Below are positions 27,969 to 36,528 of a stretch of DNA of 64,000 nt, piece by piece (position 1 is the first letter of the stretch; each line of letters opens with the position of its first letter). The DNA lies in assembly GCF_030287445.1 (NCBI RefSeq), contig NZ_JASVWB010000002.1:3658001-3722000 (forward strand), read 5' to 3'. This DNA is from Streptomyces sp. ALI-76-A (GTDB taxonomy: Bacteria > Actinomycetota > Actinomycetes > Streptomycetales > Streptomycetaceae). The position numbers and the translations under genes are program-made. The notes beneath the pieces were generated by a model. The model was not told the DNA's origin. It saw only the letters and a list, made by a program, of their open reading frames with translations, and searched no databases.

Positions 27969-28038
27969 ACCGGCTGCCCCTTCCCGCTGCCCCACCTGGT
28001 CCCACCTGTGCTGCCGTACGGTACGTGCTGACAGGGCG

Positions 28039-28060
28039 GATGTGGCAACTCTGGCACATC
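28039..28060. promoter_or_regulatory. Inverted repeat upstream of the molybdenum hydroxylase operon
   Basis: GATGTG (28039-28044) and CACATC (28055-28060) form an inverted repeat about 71 bases upstream of the TTG start of the FAD subunit, suitable for a dimeric regulator. Overlapping GTACGGTACGTGC palindromic sequence lies closer to the gene (28015-28030). Neither is assigned to a known regulator. No gene lies in 27969-28244. Confidence 0.35.
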
Positions 28061-28244
28061 TTCGCAGGACCCGAAGACGGGGGTCCGCTAGGAGGCATTC
28101 GCCCGCCTCACCAGGGAGATGGTCCGGTTTCGCACGGCTTGGCCCGTGCATTCCGATTGACACTCTTCGGTGACCCTTGACGGCTTTTCCCGCCCGTGTT
28201 CGGGCGGGTCCGCCACGTTCCGCCCGGTCGGGAGCGGCGCCTCG

Positions 28245-29918
28245 CTATCTGTTCGGGGGTGGCCCCTCGATCGGCCGGCCGAGCACACCGGGCCGCCGCT
28301 GCCACGGCAACGGCCCGGCCGGCGGCCGGTAGCCGACCCCCAGGGCGTCGAGCAGGCGGTAGTGGGCCTCCATCCGGCGCTCGAAGTCGGCGAAGTCCCG
28401 CTCGGCGGGGGCGGGCAGGGGGCTCCAGGCCACCTCGGCGAAGGCGGCGAGCCTCGGGAAGGCCTGGTAGTCCACGCGGGCCTGGTCCTCCATCACCTCG
28501 GTCCACAGGTTGGCCTGGGTGCCGAGGACGTGCCGGGCCTCGTCCGGCGTCAACTCCGGTGGAACGGGCTCGAACCGGTAGACGTCCTCCAGGGTGCGGA
28601 CGTACCCGATGGGGACCGGCTCGTCGGGGCCCTCGTGCTGACGGTGGTCCAGGTACACCTGCTGTTCGGGGCACATGACGACGTCGTGGCCCGCGCGGGC
28701 CGCGGCGATCCCGCCCTGGTACCCGCGCCAGGAGGACACGGCCGCCCCGGCGGCGAGACCGCCCTCCAGGATCTCGTCCCAGCCGATGAGCCGGCGCCCG
28801 CGCGCGGACAGCCAGGTGTCGAAGTGCCCGACGAACCACGCCTGCAACTCGTCCTCGTCCGCGAGGCCGAGTTCCGCGATGCGGGCCCGCGCCGCGGGTG
28901 ACCGCCGCCACTGGTCCTTGAGGCATTCGTCACCGCCGATGTGGATGAACTCCGACGGGAAGAGACCGAGGAGTTCCTCGAACACCCCCTCGTAGAACCG
29001 CAGGGTGTTGTCGGTGGGAGCGAGTACGTTCGGGGAGATGCCCCAGCTGTCCCAGACCGAGAGGGAGGTCGTGTCGATGACGTCGGTGTTGCCGAGTTCC
29101 GGGTATGCGGCGATGGCGGCCTGCGAGTGGCCGGGTACGTCGATCTCGGGGACGACGGCGATATGCCGCTCGGCGGCGTAGGCGACGATCTCCCGGATGT
29201 CGTCCTGGGTGTAGAAACCGCCGTGCGGTTTCTCCTCCCACAGCGGTGAGGCGCGGTGGCCGAATTTCGTGCGCGCCCGCCAGGAGCCGGTCTCGGTGAG
29301 CTTCGGATACCGCTTGATCTCGACGCGCCAGCCCTGGTCGTCCGTCAGGTGGAAGTGGAGGACGTTGAGTTTGTGCGCGGCCATCAGGTCGAGGTAGCGC
29401 AGCACGCCGTCCTTGGGCATGAAGTGCCGGGCCACGTCGAGCATCAGCCCGCGCCAGCGGAAACGGGGACTGTCGTGGAGGGTGACCGCGGGGAACTCCC
29501 ACTCCTCCCTGACGGCGACCGGGGCCCGGCGGAAGGCGTCCGGACCGAGCAGTTGACGCAGTGTCTGGGCGCCCCAGAACACGCCGGTCTCGCTCGCCCC
29601 GTCGATGGCGAGCACCTGTCCGTCGGCGCTCATGCGATATGCCTCGGGGCTGCCGAGTTCCCCGGCGAGTCCGGGGAGGATCCGCAGCAGGATGCGGTTG
29701 CCGTCGTCGCGGTGCGGCGGCAGCGGGTAGCCGGTCGCCGCGCCGACGGTCGTGCGCAGCCACCGCGCGACCCGTTCGGTGCCGGGGGCGGCCTCGATCC
29801 CGGTGTCGGCGTCGAGGCGGTGGCCCCGGCCCCCTCCGATCGGCGTCGTGAGACCGCGCGGGGCGGGGATGAGCCCCACGGGGAACCCCGGGTACCGGTC
29901 GTACGGAATACCGCTCAT
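28245..29918 (-). CDS. Beta-N-acetylhexosaminidase (GH20)
   Basis: The 557-residue enzyme has a GH20b domain (about 20-145) and a GH20 catalytic TIM barrel (about 150-500). The substrate-assisted catalytic pair Asp330-Glu331 lies in FIHIGGDECLKDQW. Other family landmarks are HFHLTDDQGWRVEIKRYPKL and PEIDVPGHSQAAIAAYPEL. It removes terminal GlcNAc/GalNAc from chitobiose or glycan fragments. No signal peptide is visible, so it probably acts in the cytoplasm on imported disaccharides. It is the last gene of an operon with a complete sugar ABC importer (4-base gap to the permease). A DasR-like site before the first gene suggests control by amino-sugar phosphates. Confidence 0.93.
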   Translation of the reverse strand: MSGIPYDRYPGFPVGLIPAPRGLTTPIGGGRGHRLDADTGIEAAPGTERVARWLRTTVGAATGYPLPPHRDDGNRILLRILPGLAGELGSPEAYRMSADGQVLAIDGASETGVFWGAQTLRQLLGPDAFRRAPVAVREEWEFPAVTLHDSPRFRWRGLMLDVARHFMPKDGVLRYLDLMAAHKLNVLHFHLTDDQGWRVEIKRYPKLTETGSWRARTKFGHRASPLWEEKPHGGFYTQDDIREIVAYAAERHIAVVPEIDVPGHSQAAIAAYPELGNTDVIDTTSLSVWDSWGISPNVLAPTDNTLRFYEGVFEELLGLFPSEFIHIGGDECLKDQWRRSPAARARIAELGLADEDELQAWFVGHFDTWLSARGRRLIGWDEILEGGLAAGAAVSSWRGYQGGIAAARAGHDVVMCPEQQVYLDHRQHEGPDEPVPIGYVRTLEDVYRFEPVPPELTPDEARHVLGTQANLWTEVMEDQARVDYQAFPRLAAFAEVAWSPLPAPAERDFADFERRMEAHYRLLDALGVGYRPPAGPLPWQRRPGVLGRPIEGPPPNR

Positions 29919-29922
29919 GCCC

Positions 29923-30768
29923 TCAGTCCTTCACCGCTCCGCCCAGTCCGGAGACCAGCCGTCGCTGTACGAGTACGAAGAAGATCAGTACCGGGATCGT
30001 CATCACCGTGGAGGCCGCCATGACACCGCCCCAGTCCGGGTCGTCCGGCTTGTAGAAGACGAGCAGGGCCATCGGCAGGGTGGACTGGGAGGTGTCGCTG
30101 ATGATGAAGGACTTGGCGAACAGGAAGTCGTTCCAGGCCGAGATGAAGGAGAACACGCTCGTGGCCACCAGCCCGGGGAACACCAGCGGGAAAAGGATCT
30201 GCCACAGAAATCGCGCCCGGCTCGCCCCGTCGATGTACGCGGCCTCCTCCAGGGCCTCCGGAACCGCCTTCACGAATCCCCGGAGCATCCAGATCGCGAA
30301 GGGCAGCGAGAAGGCGATGTGCGGAAGGATCAGCGAACCCAGGGTGTTCAGCTGGCCGGCGTCCCGCATGAGGAAGAACAAGGGGATCGTCAGGGCCTCG
30401 ACCGGCACCATCTGGGCCACCAGGAACATGATCAGCAAGGTGGTCCGGTAACGGAACCGGAATCGGGTCACGGCGGTCGCCGCGAGAAACGCGATCAGCG
30501 CGGAGACGATCACCACACTGCACGCCACAACCAGGCTGTTGAGGAAGTACCGGCCGAATTCCTGCTGTTCGAACACGCGCCGGAAGGAGTCCAGGGAAGG
30601 GGACAGCGTCCAGGGTCTCGGCCGGGCCGACTCGATCTCTCCGGCCGGTTTGAAGGCGCTGAGCACCATCCAGTAGAGGGGGAACGCGACGACGACCGCG
30701 ATCAGCAGCGCGGAGGCCTCGGCGGCCGGCCGCCACGGGCGCCGCACCAGGCCACGTACGAGATTCAC
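29923..30768 (-). CDS. Carbohydrate ABC transporter permease (MalG type)
   Basis: The 281-residue protein has six membrane segments and the MalG-type EAA loop EALEEAAYIDGASRARFLWQILFPLVFPGL (about 170-200). The C terminus matches the family (RRLVSGLGGAVKD). The start is GTG 30768, overlapping the upstream permease stop by 4 bases. It forms the inner-membrane channel with its partner. The ATPase is not in this operon; in Streptomyces the shared ATPase MsiK commonly energises such importers, which is inference here. Confidence 0.92.
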   Translation of the reverse strand: MNLVRGLVRRPWRPAAEASALLIAVVVAFPLYWMVLSAFKPAGEIESARPRPWTLSPSLDSFRRVFEQQEFGRYFLNSLVVACSVVIVSALIAFLAATAVTRFRFRYRTTLLIMFLVAQMVPVEALTIPLFFLMRDAGQLNTLGSLILPHIAFSLPFAIWMLRGFVKAVPEALEEAAYIDGASRARFLWQILFPLVFPGLVATSVFSFISAWNDFLFAKSFIISDTSQSTLPMALLVFYKPDDPDWGGVMAASTVMTIPVLIFFVLVQRRLVSGLGGAVKD

Positions 30769-31802
30769 AGTTCCTCCCCCTGCCGGCGCAGCAGCCGCAG
30801 GTACCCGAGCGTGACCGCGAGCAGGATCAGCAGCATCACCACACCGATGGCGGAGCCGAGGCTGTACCGCGAGGACGCGAACGCCTGCTGGTAGGCGTAC
30901 ACGTTCAGCACGAGGTTCTGACCGGCGATGCCGCCGCCGTTGGTCATGACGTAGATCTGGGTGAAGACCTTGAAGTCCCAGATGACGGACTGGATGGTGA
31001 CGACGGTGAGGATCGGCCGGAGCATCGGCGCGAGCACGGACCGCCAGATACGCCACTGCGAGGCGCCGTCCAGGGCGGCGGCCTCCAGCACCTCGCCCGG
31101 CACGGCGCGGATACCGGCGTACACCGTCACCATCACGAACGGGAAGGAGCACCACACCACTTCGAGCAGGACGAGGAGGAAGGCGCTGGCGCGCCCGTAC
31201 GTCCACGAGTGGTCGCCGAGGCCCAGGACCCGGTTGACCGGGCCGAAGTCGGGGTCGAAGAGCAGCAGCCACACCGTCGAGCCGGTGACGGCCGGGGTCG
31301 CCCACGCGCCGAGCGCCGCCAGCATCAGCGCGAGCCGGGGCACGGCACGCACCCGGGTGAGCAGCACGGCGAGCGCGCAGCCGACCGCCAGCGTCGAGAC
31401 GACACAGGCCGCCGCGAACAGGACCGTCGCCAGCAGCACCTGCCAGAACTGGCCGTCCCCGAACAGCTCGGCGTAGTTCCCGAAGCCCTGGAAGGTGGTC
31501 GGTTCGCCGCCGCTGACCTGCGCCTGGGTGTACTCGAAGAAGGAGATCAGGCCGAGCTGGTAGATGGGGTAGACGAGCAGTCCGCCCAGAACGACGAGGG
31601 CGGGCGCCAGATACAGCCAGGGCGTCCAGCCGCCCCGCCCGAGCGGGGAGCCGCCCTTCCCGGACCCGCCACGCGGCCGGCGTGTCTTGGGGGCGGCTGC
31701 TCCCCCGCCGTCGGGCCGGCCCGACGCGGCGCCGGCCGCCCGGACCGGGACCGGCCCGGGCGGCGCGCCGCCCGGCGCCGCGCGGTCGTGCACCGGCGTC
31801 AC
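30765..31802 (-). CDS. Carbohydrate ABC transporter permease (MalF type)
   Basis: The 345-residue protein starts at GTG 31802, overlapping the lipoprotein stop by 4 bases. A Pro/Gly-rich cytoplasmic N terminus (about 1-55) precedes six membrane segments and the EAA loop GEVLEAAALDGASQWRIWRSVLAPMLRPIL. It pairs with the MalG-type permease downstream. Context, with a GH20 enzyme and a solute-binding lipoprotein, points to uptake of chitobiose or GlcNAc-containing oligosaccharides. Confidence 0.9.
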   Translation of the reverse strand: MTPVHDRAAPGGAPPGPVPVRAAGAASGRPDGGGAAAPKTRRPRGGSGKGGSPLGRGGWTPWLYLAPALVVLGGLLVYPIYQLGLISFFEYTQAQVSGGEPTTFQGFGNYAELFGDGQFWQVLLATVLFAAACVVSTLAVGCALAVLLTRVRAVPRLALMLAALGAWATPAVTGSTVWLLLFDPDFGPVNRVLGLGDHSWTYGRASAFLLVLLEVVWCSFPFVMVTVYAGIRAVPGEVLEAAALDGASQWRIWRSVLAPMLRPILTVVTIQSVIWDFKVFTQIYVMTNGGGIAGQNLVLNVYAYQQAFASSRYSLGSAIGVVMLLILLAVTLGYLRLLRRQGEEL

Positions 31803-33091
31803 CCGACGGAACCGAACGCGTCGTCCATCTTGGCCGCCGCGTCCTTCGAGGCCGTCGCCACGTCCTTCTTGCCGGTGATGACCTCCTGGAGCAGGGTCGG
31901 CAGCACCAGCGAGGAGTCGATCTGCGACCAGGCGGGCGAGGCCGGCACGAACTTGGTGCCCGCCCCGAGCGTGTCCACGAAGGGCTTCACGTACGGCTGC
32001 CGCGCGGCGGCCTGCTGCCGTACGTCCGTGAAGGTGGGCAGGAAGCCCATCGCCCCGAACAGTTCCTCCTGCGTCTTCTTCGACGCCAGGCGCTTCATCA
32101 GGTCGACGGCGAGCGTGCGGTGCGAGGTGGTCTTCAGGACGCCGAGGTTGTTGCCGCCGGCGAAGGCGGGGGCGACCGAGCCGGACGCCACGCCCGGCAG
32201 CGGCACCACCGCGTACTTCCCCTTCACCTTCCCGGCCTCCACGGCCGCGTGGTTGAAGTCGCCGCCGATCGCCATGCCCGCCCGTCCGGCCGCGAAAGCG
32301 GTGATCGTGTCGTTGCCGCCCATGCCCGCGCACTTGGCGGCGGGACAGTTGTCGTCACTGAAGAGGGACGTGTACGCCGTGATGCCCTTCCGCGCGGCGG
32401 CGCTGTCGATGGCGGAGGTGTACGAGCCGCCCTCGCCGGTGGCGATCTCGCCGCCGTTGGCCCAGATGAACGGCATCGCGCCGTAGGTGAAGGCGCCGCC
32501 GACCACCAGGCCGTACAGCCCGGGCTCGGCGGCCCGGATCGCGCGGGCGGTGGTGGCCAGCTCGGCCATGTTCTTCGGGACGTCCAGGTTCAGTCGCGCG
32601 AAGACGTCGGTGCGGTAGTAGAGGGCGCGGACACCGACGAAGTACGGGGCCCCGTAGATCTTCCCGTTCACCGTCACCGACTGTCTCGCGGTCGGGTCGG
32701 TGTCCTTGGCCTCGCTCCAGGACGTGAAGTCCTGGGTGACGTCGGCGAGTCCGCCGTCCTTCACGTAGCCGGCCGTGTCGGTGTTGCCGTACTCGATGAC
32801 GTCGGGGGCGCTCTTGGGGTCGTTGAAGGCGGCCTTCATGCGCTGGGCGCGGGTCTCGACGGGGATGTACTCGACGGTGACGTCGGTGTCCTCGTGCGCC
32901 TTCTCGAAGCCGGCGAGGACGGAGTCCACGACCTTCTCCTTGGGCGCGTTGTTGACCTCCTGGAAGAGCCAGACCCGCAGGGTGCCGGTCTGCTCGTCCT
33001 TGTCGGAGGAGGCGTTGTCGGACGTCTGGGGGGCGCAGGCGGTGACGACGACGGCCGCGAGCAGGACGGCCAGTCGGGGGGCGAGCTTCAT
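31799..33091 (-). CDS. Sugar ABC transporter substrate-binding lipoprotein
   Basis: The 430-residue product has a signal peptide ending in the lipobox VVTAC (Cys at about 19), so the mature protein is lipid-anchored. The SBP_bac_1 domain starts at GTLRVWLFQEVNNAPKE and contains VPVETRAQRMKAAFNDPKSAPDVIEYGNTD, typical of cluster-1 sugar-binding proteins. It is the first gene of the operon (binding protein, two permeases, hexosaminidase). The start is ATG 33091 behind GGAGGACCACTCC. Probable ligands are chitobiose or other GlcNAc oligosaccharides. Confidence 0.9.
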   Translation of the reverse strand: MKLAPRLAVLLAAVVVTACAPQTSDNASSDKDEQTGTLRVWLFQEVNNAPKEKVVDSVLAGFEKAHEDTDVTVEYIPVETRAQRMKAAFNDPKSAPDVIEYGNTDTAGYVKDGGLADVTQDFTSWSEAKDTDPTARQSVTVNGKIYGAPYFVGVRALYYRTDVFARLNLDVPKNMAELATTARAIRAAEPGLYGLVVGGAFTYGAMPFIWANGGEIATGEGGSYTSAIDSAAARKGITAYTSLFSDDNCPAAKCAGMGGNDTITAFAAGRAGMAIGGDFNHAAVEAGKVKGKYAVVPLPGVASGSVAPAFAGGNNLGVLKTTSHRTLAVDLMKRLASKKTQEELFGAMGFLPTFTDVRQQAAARQPYVKPFVDTLGAGTKFVPASPAWSQIDSSLVLPTLLQEVITGKKDVATASKDAAAKMDDAFGSVG

Positions 33092-33113
33092 GGAGTGGTC
33101 CTCCGAGCGTGCG

Positions 33114-33128
33114 TTGCAACATGTGCAA
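33114..33128. promoter_or_regulatory. Palindrome near the amino-sugar operon promoter
   Basis: TTGCAACATGTGCAA has arms TTGCA/TGCAA around a 5-base centre, 23-37 bases upstream of the lipoprotein start codon. The position suits an operator or a 5' UTR element. Confidence 0.4.
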
Positions 33129-33186
33129 TGACGGTTTCGCTCTGCACAACACCACGGAGGCTAGGGACTGGATGAACAGGTCCACA

Positions 33187-33202
33187 AGAGGTCTCAACCA
33201 CT
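33187..33202. promoter_or_regulatory. DasR-responsive element (dre)-like site
   Basis: AGAGGTCTCAACCACT matches the published dre consensus ACTGGTCTAGACCACT at 12 of 16 positions as I align it, including the whole GGTCT and ACCACT cores. It lies about 100 bases upstream of the amino-sugar operon. DasR is the GntR-family GlcNAc-6-phosphate-responsive repressor of chitin and amino-sugar genes. Confidence 0.6.
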
Positions 33203-33234
33203 TCGTGACCCGCGAGGGCGCGAAAGACGCACGA

Positions 33235-33273
33235 AGGCCCCCGGGGACGCGCCGCAGCGCGCCCCGGGGGCCT
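33235..33273 (-). terminator. Strong hairpin after the DUF3039 gene
   Basis: Arms AGGCCCCCGGGG (33235-33246) and CCCCGGGGGCCT (33262-33273) pair perfectly. After a single bulged A the stem continues as CGCG/CGCG with the loop CCGCAG. It lies 23 bases beyond the DUF3039 stop. Confidence 0.85.
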
Positions 33274-33295
33274 GGGGAACCTCAGCCGGACAGGG

Positions 33296-33592
33296 CTACT
33301 TGTCGCCGCCCTTGTCCTTGTCGTCACCGCCGGAGCCCATGGACTCGTAGATCTCCTTGCACATGGGGCACACCGGGTACTTCTTCGGGTCGCGGCCCGG
33401 TACCCAGACCTTGCCGCACAGCGCCACGACGGGGGTGCCGTCGAGGGCGCTCGCCATGATCTTGTCCTTCTGGACATAGTGGGCGAAGCGCTCGTGGTCA
33501 CCGTCGCCGTGGGACACCTGCGGCGCCGGCTCTACGAGGGTCCCCGTCCCAGTACCTCGCTGTGGCTGGGTCTCAGGCTCAAGAGTGCTCAT
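33296..33592 (-). CDS. DUF3039 family protein
   Basis: The 98-residue protein starts at ATG 33592. It matches the small actinobacterial DUF3039 family: HERFAHYVQKDKIMASALDGTPVVALCGKVW, then YPVCPMCKEIYESM. One Cys in ALCGK and the CPMC pair could bind zinc together with a His. The C-terminal GGDDKDKGGDK tail is disordered. Function is unknown. It is often found near murA/YqgE in actinobacteria as I recall, which matches the context here, but a link to wall synthesis is speculation. Confidence 0.85.
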   Translation of the reverse strand: MSTLEPETQPQRGTGTGTLVEPAPQVSHGDGDHERFAHYVQKDKIMASALDGTPVVALCGKVWVPGRDPKKYPVCPMCKEIYESMGSGGDDKDKGGDK

Positions 33593-33622
33593 AACAGCCA
33601 AGGGTACTGAAGGTCACACCCA

Positions 33623-34195
33623 TCAGTTGAGCGAAGGGTCGTCCGGGTACGTGGCCACCATCGCGAGCTCGTTGCGCTGGCGGCGCAGGACCGCGCGCCA
33701 CAGCCGCTCGGGGGACGGGGAGGAGACGTCACCGGGCTCCGACTCGACGACGTACCAGGCTCCCTCGACCAGCTCGTCCTCCAGCTGGCCGGGGCCCCAG
33801 CCGGCGTAACCGGCGAAGATGCGCAGGCTGCCGAGGGCGGAGGCGAGCAGTTCCGGCGGGGCCTCCAGGTCGACCAGTCCGATCGCGCCGTGCACCCGGC
33901 GCCAGCCCAGCGGGGCCCGGTCGACGGATCCGCCGCCCGGGATGACGGCGACGCCGAGGGCCGAGTCCAGGGAGACCGGGCCGCCCTGGAAGACGACACC
34001 GGGTTCGCCGGCGAGGTCCGCCCAGCCCTCCAGGATGTCGCCGACGTCCACCGGGGTGGGACGGTTGAGGACGACACCGAGGGAGCCCTCCTCGTCGTGG
34101 TCGAGAAGGAGCACCACCGCACGGTCGAAGTTCGGGTCCGCCAGGGCGGGCGTTGCCACGAGCAACCGCCCTGTGAGCGAGGACACCTCGGTCAT
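33623..34195 (-). CDS. YqgE/AlgH family protein (DUF179)
   Basis: The 190-residue product matches the YqgE/AlgH (DUF179) family over its full length: LTGRLLVATPALADPNFDRAVVLLLDHDEEGSLGVVLNRP, then FQGGPV and FAGYAGWGPGQLEDEL. The biochemical function of the family is not established. I use ATG 34195 (MTEVSSL); ATG 34204 would add three residues. It is divergent from murA across 253 bases. It probably shares the minus-strand unit with the DUF3039 gene 30 bases downstream. Confidence 0.9.
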   Translation of the reverse strand: MTEVSSLTGRLLVATPALADPNFDRAVVLLLDHDEEGSLGVVLNRPTPVDVGDILEGWADLAGEPGVVFQGGPVSLDSALGVAVIPGGGSVDRAPLGWRRVHGAIGLVDLEAPPELLASALGSLRIFAGYAGWGPGQLEDELVEGAWYVVESEPGDVSSPSPERLWRAVLRRQRNELAMVATYPDDPSLN

Positions 34196-34448
34196 GCCTG
34201 ACATGATCTCGCATCTTCCCCGTGCGTGGGGAGCCAATGCCCGTACGGGAGTGAACGCAGCTCAGGGCGCACCGGTGCGCCCCCCGCGCACACACCGCGC
34301 CGGTGACCGCATGTGCCCGTCGGGGAACGGTTCGTGTTGTGACACAGCTATGACGGTCCCGGGCGGTCCTCGGGCTTACAGAAGGGGGGTGGGCGGCGAT
34401 TACCCTTTCCCTTCTGGCCCCTGCCCCACTCATCGGAACGCGAGATAC

Positions 34449-35795
34449 ATGACCGTCAACGGCAATGATGACGTCCTGCTTGTCCACGGCGGCACCCCGC
34501 TGGAGGGCGAGATCCGTGTCCGCGGTGCGAAGAACCTCGTACCGAAGGCCATGGTCGCCGCCCTGTTGGGCAGCGAGCCGAGTCGACTGCGCAACGTGCC
34601 GGACATCCGTGACGTGCGGGTCGTACGCGGCCTGCTGCAACTGCACGGGGTGACGGTCCGTCCGGGAGAGGAGCCGGGCGAGCTGGTGATGGACCCCTCC
34701 CACGTGGAGAGCGCGAACGTCGCCGACATCGACGCGCACGCGGGTTCGAGCCGCATCCCGATCCTGTTCTGCGGCCCGCTGCTGCACCGCCTCGGTCACG
34801 CCTTCATCCCCGGTCTCGGCGGCTGCGACATCGGCGGCCGGCCCATCGACTTCCACTTCGAGGTGCTGCGCCAGTTCGGCGCGACGATCGAGAAGCGGGT
34901 CGACGGGCAGTACCTGGAGGCTCCGCAGCGGCTGCGCGGCACGAAGATCCGACTGCCGTACCCGTCCGTCGGCGCGACCGAGCAGGTCCTGCTGACGGCC
35001 GTCCTCGCCGAAGGCGTCACCGAGCTCTCGAACGCGGCCGTGGAGCCGGAGATCGAGGACCTCATCTGCGTCCTGCAGAAGATGGGCGCCATCATCGCGA
35101 TGGACACCGACCGCACGATCCGCGTCACCGGCGTGGACAGTCTCGGCGGCTACGACCACGGCGCCCTGCCGGACCGTCTGGAGGCCGCCTCCTGGGCGTC
35201 CGCCGCGCTCGCCACCGAGGGCAACATCTACGTCAAGGGCGCCCAGCAGCGCTCGATGATGACGTTCCTCAACACCTACCGGAAGGTGGGCGGTGCCTTC
35301 CGGATCGACGACGGGGGCATCCGCTTCTGGCACCCCGGCGGCCAGTTGAAGTCCATCGCCCTCGAAACGGACGTCCACCCGGGCTTCCAGACGGACTGGC
35401 AGCAGCCGCTGGTGGTGGCGCTCACGCAGGCGACCGGCCTGTCCATCATCCACGAGACGGTCTACGAGTCCCGGCTGGGCTTCACGTCCGCGCTCAACCA
35501 GATGGGCGCTCACATCCAGCTCTACCGCGAGTGCCTGGGCAGTTCCGACTGCCGCTTCGGCCAGCGCAACTTCCTGCACTCCGCGGTCGTGTCCGGCCCC
35601 ACCAAGCTCCAGGGCGCCGATCTGGTCATCCCCGACCTGCGCGGCGGCTTCTCGTACCTCATCGCGGCGCTGGCGGCCCAGGGCACGTCCCGCGTCCACG
35701 GCATCGACCTCATCAACCGGGGCTACGAGAACTTCATGGAGAAGCTCGTGGAGCTCGGCGCGAAGGTGGAGCTGCCGGGCAAGGCGCTCGGATAG
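34449..35795 (+). CDS. murA: UDP-N-acetylglucosamine 1-carboxyvinyltransferase MurA
   Basis: The 448-residue enzyme transfers enolpyruvate from PEP to UDP-GlcNAc, the first committed step of peptidoglycan synthesis, in the cytoplasm. Two EPSP-synthase-like domains are visible. Lys28-Asn29 (RGAKNLVPKA) correspond to the substrate-binding KN pair. Cys126 in PGLGGCDIGGRPIDFH is the catalytic, fosfomycin-reactive Cys, so the enzyme should be fosfomycin-sensitive at this residue, unlike the Asp-containing mycobacterial form. The start is ATG 34449. A bidirectional-looking hairpin follows at 35830-35864. Confidence 0.96.
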   Translation: MTVNGNDDVLLVHGGTPLEGEIRVRGAKNLVPKAMVAALLGSEPSRLRNVPDIRDVRVVRGLLQLHGVTVRPGEEPGELVMDPSHVESANVADIDAHAGSSRIPILFCGPLLHRLGHAFIPGLGGCDIGGRPIDFHFEVLRQFGATIEKRVDGQYLEAPQRLRGTKIRLPYPSVGATEQVLLTAVLAEGVTELSNAAVEPEIEDLICVLQKMGAIIAMDTDRTIRVTGVDSLGGYDHGALPDRLEAASWASAALATEGNIYVKGAQQRSMMTFLNTYRKVGGAFRIDDGGIRFWHPGGQLKSIALETDVHPGFQTDWQQPLVVALTQATGLSIIHETVYESRLGFTSALNQMGAHIQLYRECLGSSDCRFGQRNFLHSAVVSGPTKLQGADLVIPDLRGGFSYLIAALAAQGTSRVHGIDLINRGYENFMEKLVELGAKVELPGKALG

Positions 35796-35829
35796 TCCCA
35801 CCCCGCCCGACAGCCCCCTGAGCACGACG

Positions 35830-35864
35830 ATGGGGCGGCCGCCCGCACCGGGTGGCCGCCCCAT
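35830..35864. terminator. Terminator between murA and hup (convergent)
   Basis: Arms ATGGGGCGGCC (35830-35840) and GGCCGCCCCAT (35854-35864) are perfectly complementary. The loop GCCCGCACCGGGT can extend the stem. It lies between two convergent genes and can serve both strands. Confidence 0.9.
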
Positions 35865-35911
35865 TCGCGTTACTGAGCCTCGTACGCAAGTCCCGTCGCG
35901 TACGCGAAGGC

Positions 35912-36193
35912 TTACTTGCCCTTGGCGGCTTCCTTGAGCTTGGAGCCCGCGGAGACCTTCACGCTGTAGCCGGCCGGGATCTGGATCGGGTCGCCGGTCT
36001 GCGGGTTGCGCGCGGTACGAGCGGCACGGTGGGTGCGCTCGAAGGTCAGGAAGCCGGGGATGGTGACCTTCTCGTCGCCCTTGGCGACGATCTCGCCGAC
36101 GGTCTCGGCGAACGCGGCCAGAACGGCGTCGGCGTCCTTGCGGGTCACCTCGGCGCGATCGGCCAGCGCGGCCACCAGCTCACTGCGGTTCAT
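35912..36193 (-). CDS. hup: HU-family DNA-binding protein
   Basis: The 93-residue protein is a standard short HU without the Lys/Ala-rich tail found in the second, HupS-type Streptomyces HU, so this is the HupA-type copy. It has MNRSELVAALADRAEVTRKDA, the glycine turn VTIPGFLTFERTHRAARTARNP and the arm QTGDPIQIPAGYSVKVSAGSKLKEAAK, whose intercalating Pro is present. It compacts the nucleoid as a dimer. The start is ATG 36193 behind GGGAGTAACAAC. Confidence 0.96.
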   Translation of the reverse strand: MNRSELVAALADRAEVTRKDADAVLAAFAETVGEIVAKGDEKVTIPGFLTFERTHRAARTARNPQTGDPIQIPAGYSVKVSAGSKLKEAAKGK

Positions 36194-36528
36194 GTTGTTA
36201 CTCCCGTGTTCTTCTTGCCGTTGAGGCGTGCCACGCGGCGGAGCCGCATGTTGGGCACAGCGAAAGCCGATGCTGCCAGGTTCCTCGGTGAGTCCCCGGA
36301 GCCGGGTCCGTCGTCAGACCCTCGCGCCCAGGGACGCATCCTGCCCCTACCTGCGGCGCGAAAGCCAATCCGGCGCCCGTAGGAGTCGTGAGAACACCCT
36401 TGGGGGTCACACGAAAAGAGGGTCCGAGCCTGGCCGACACGATAAACGTCTGCCAAGGACCCCGGGTTCCACGACGCGCCGGAGTCAAGCCGTGGCGATC
36501 GTCACAGCCGGTGACCGCCCGCCGGAGC
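36194..36528. other. hup promoter region, no gene
   Basis: This 335-base interval lies between the hup start and the malic-enzyme stop, both on the minus strand. It must hold the hup promoter. I see no convincing -35/-10 pair, tRNA or small gene, and only a moderate GGGGGTCACAC / GTGTTCTCACGAC region about 200 bases upstream of hup. Confidence 0.4.
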
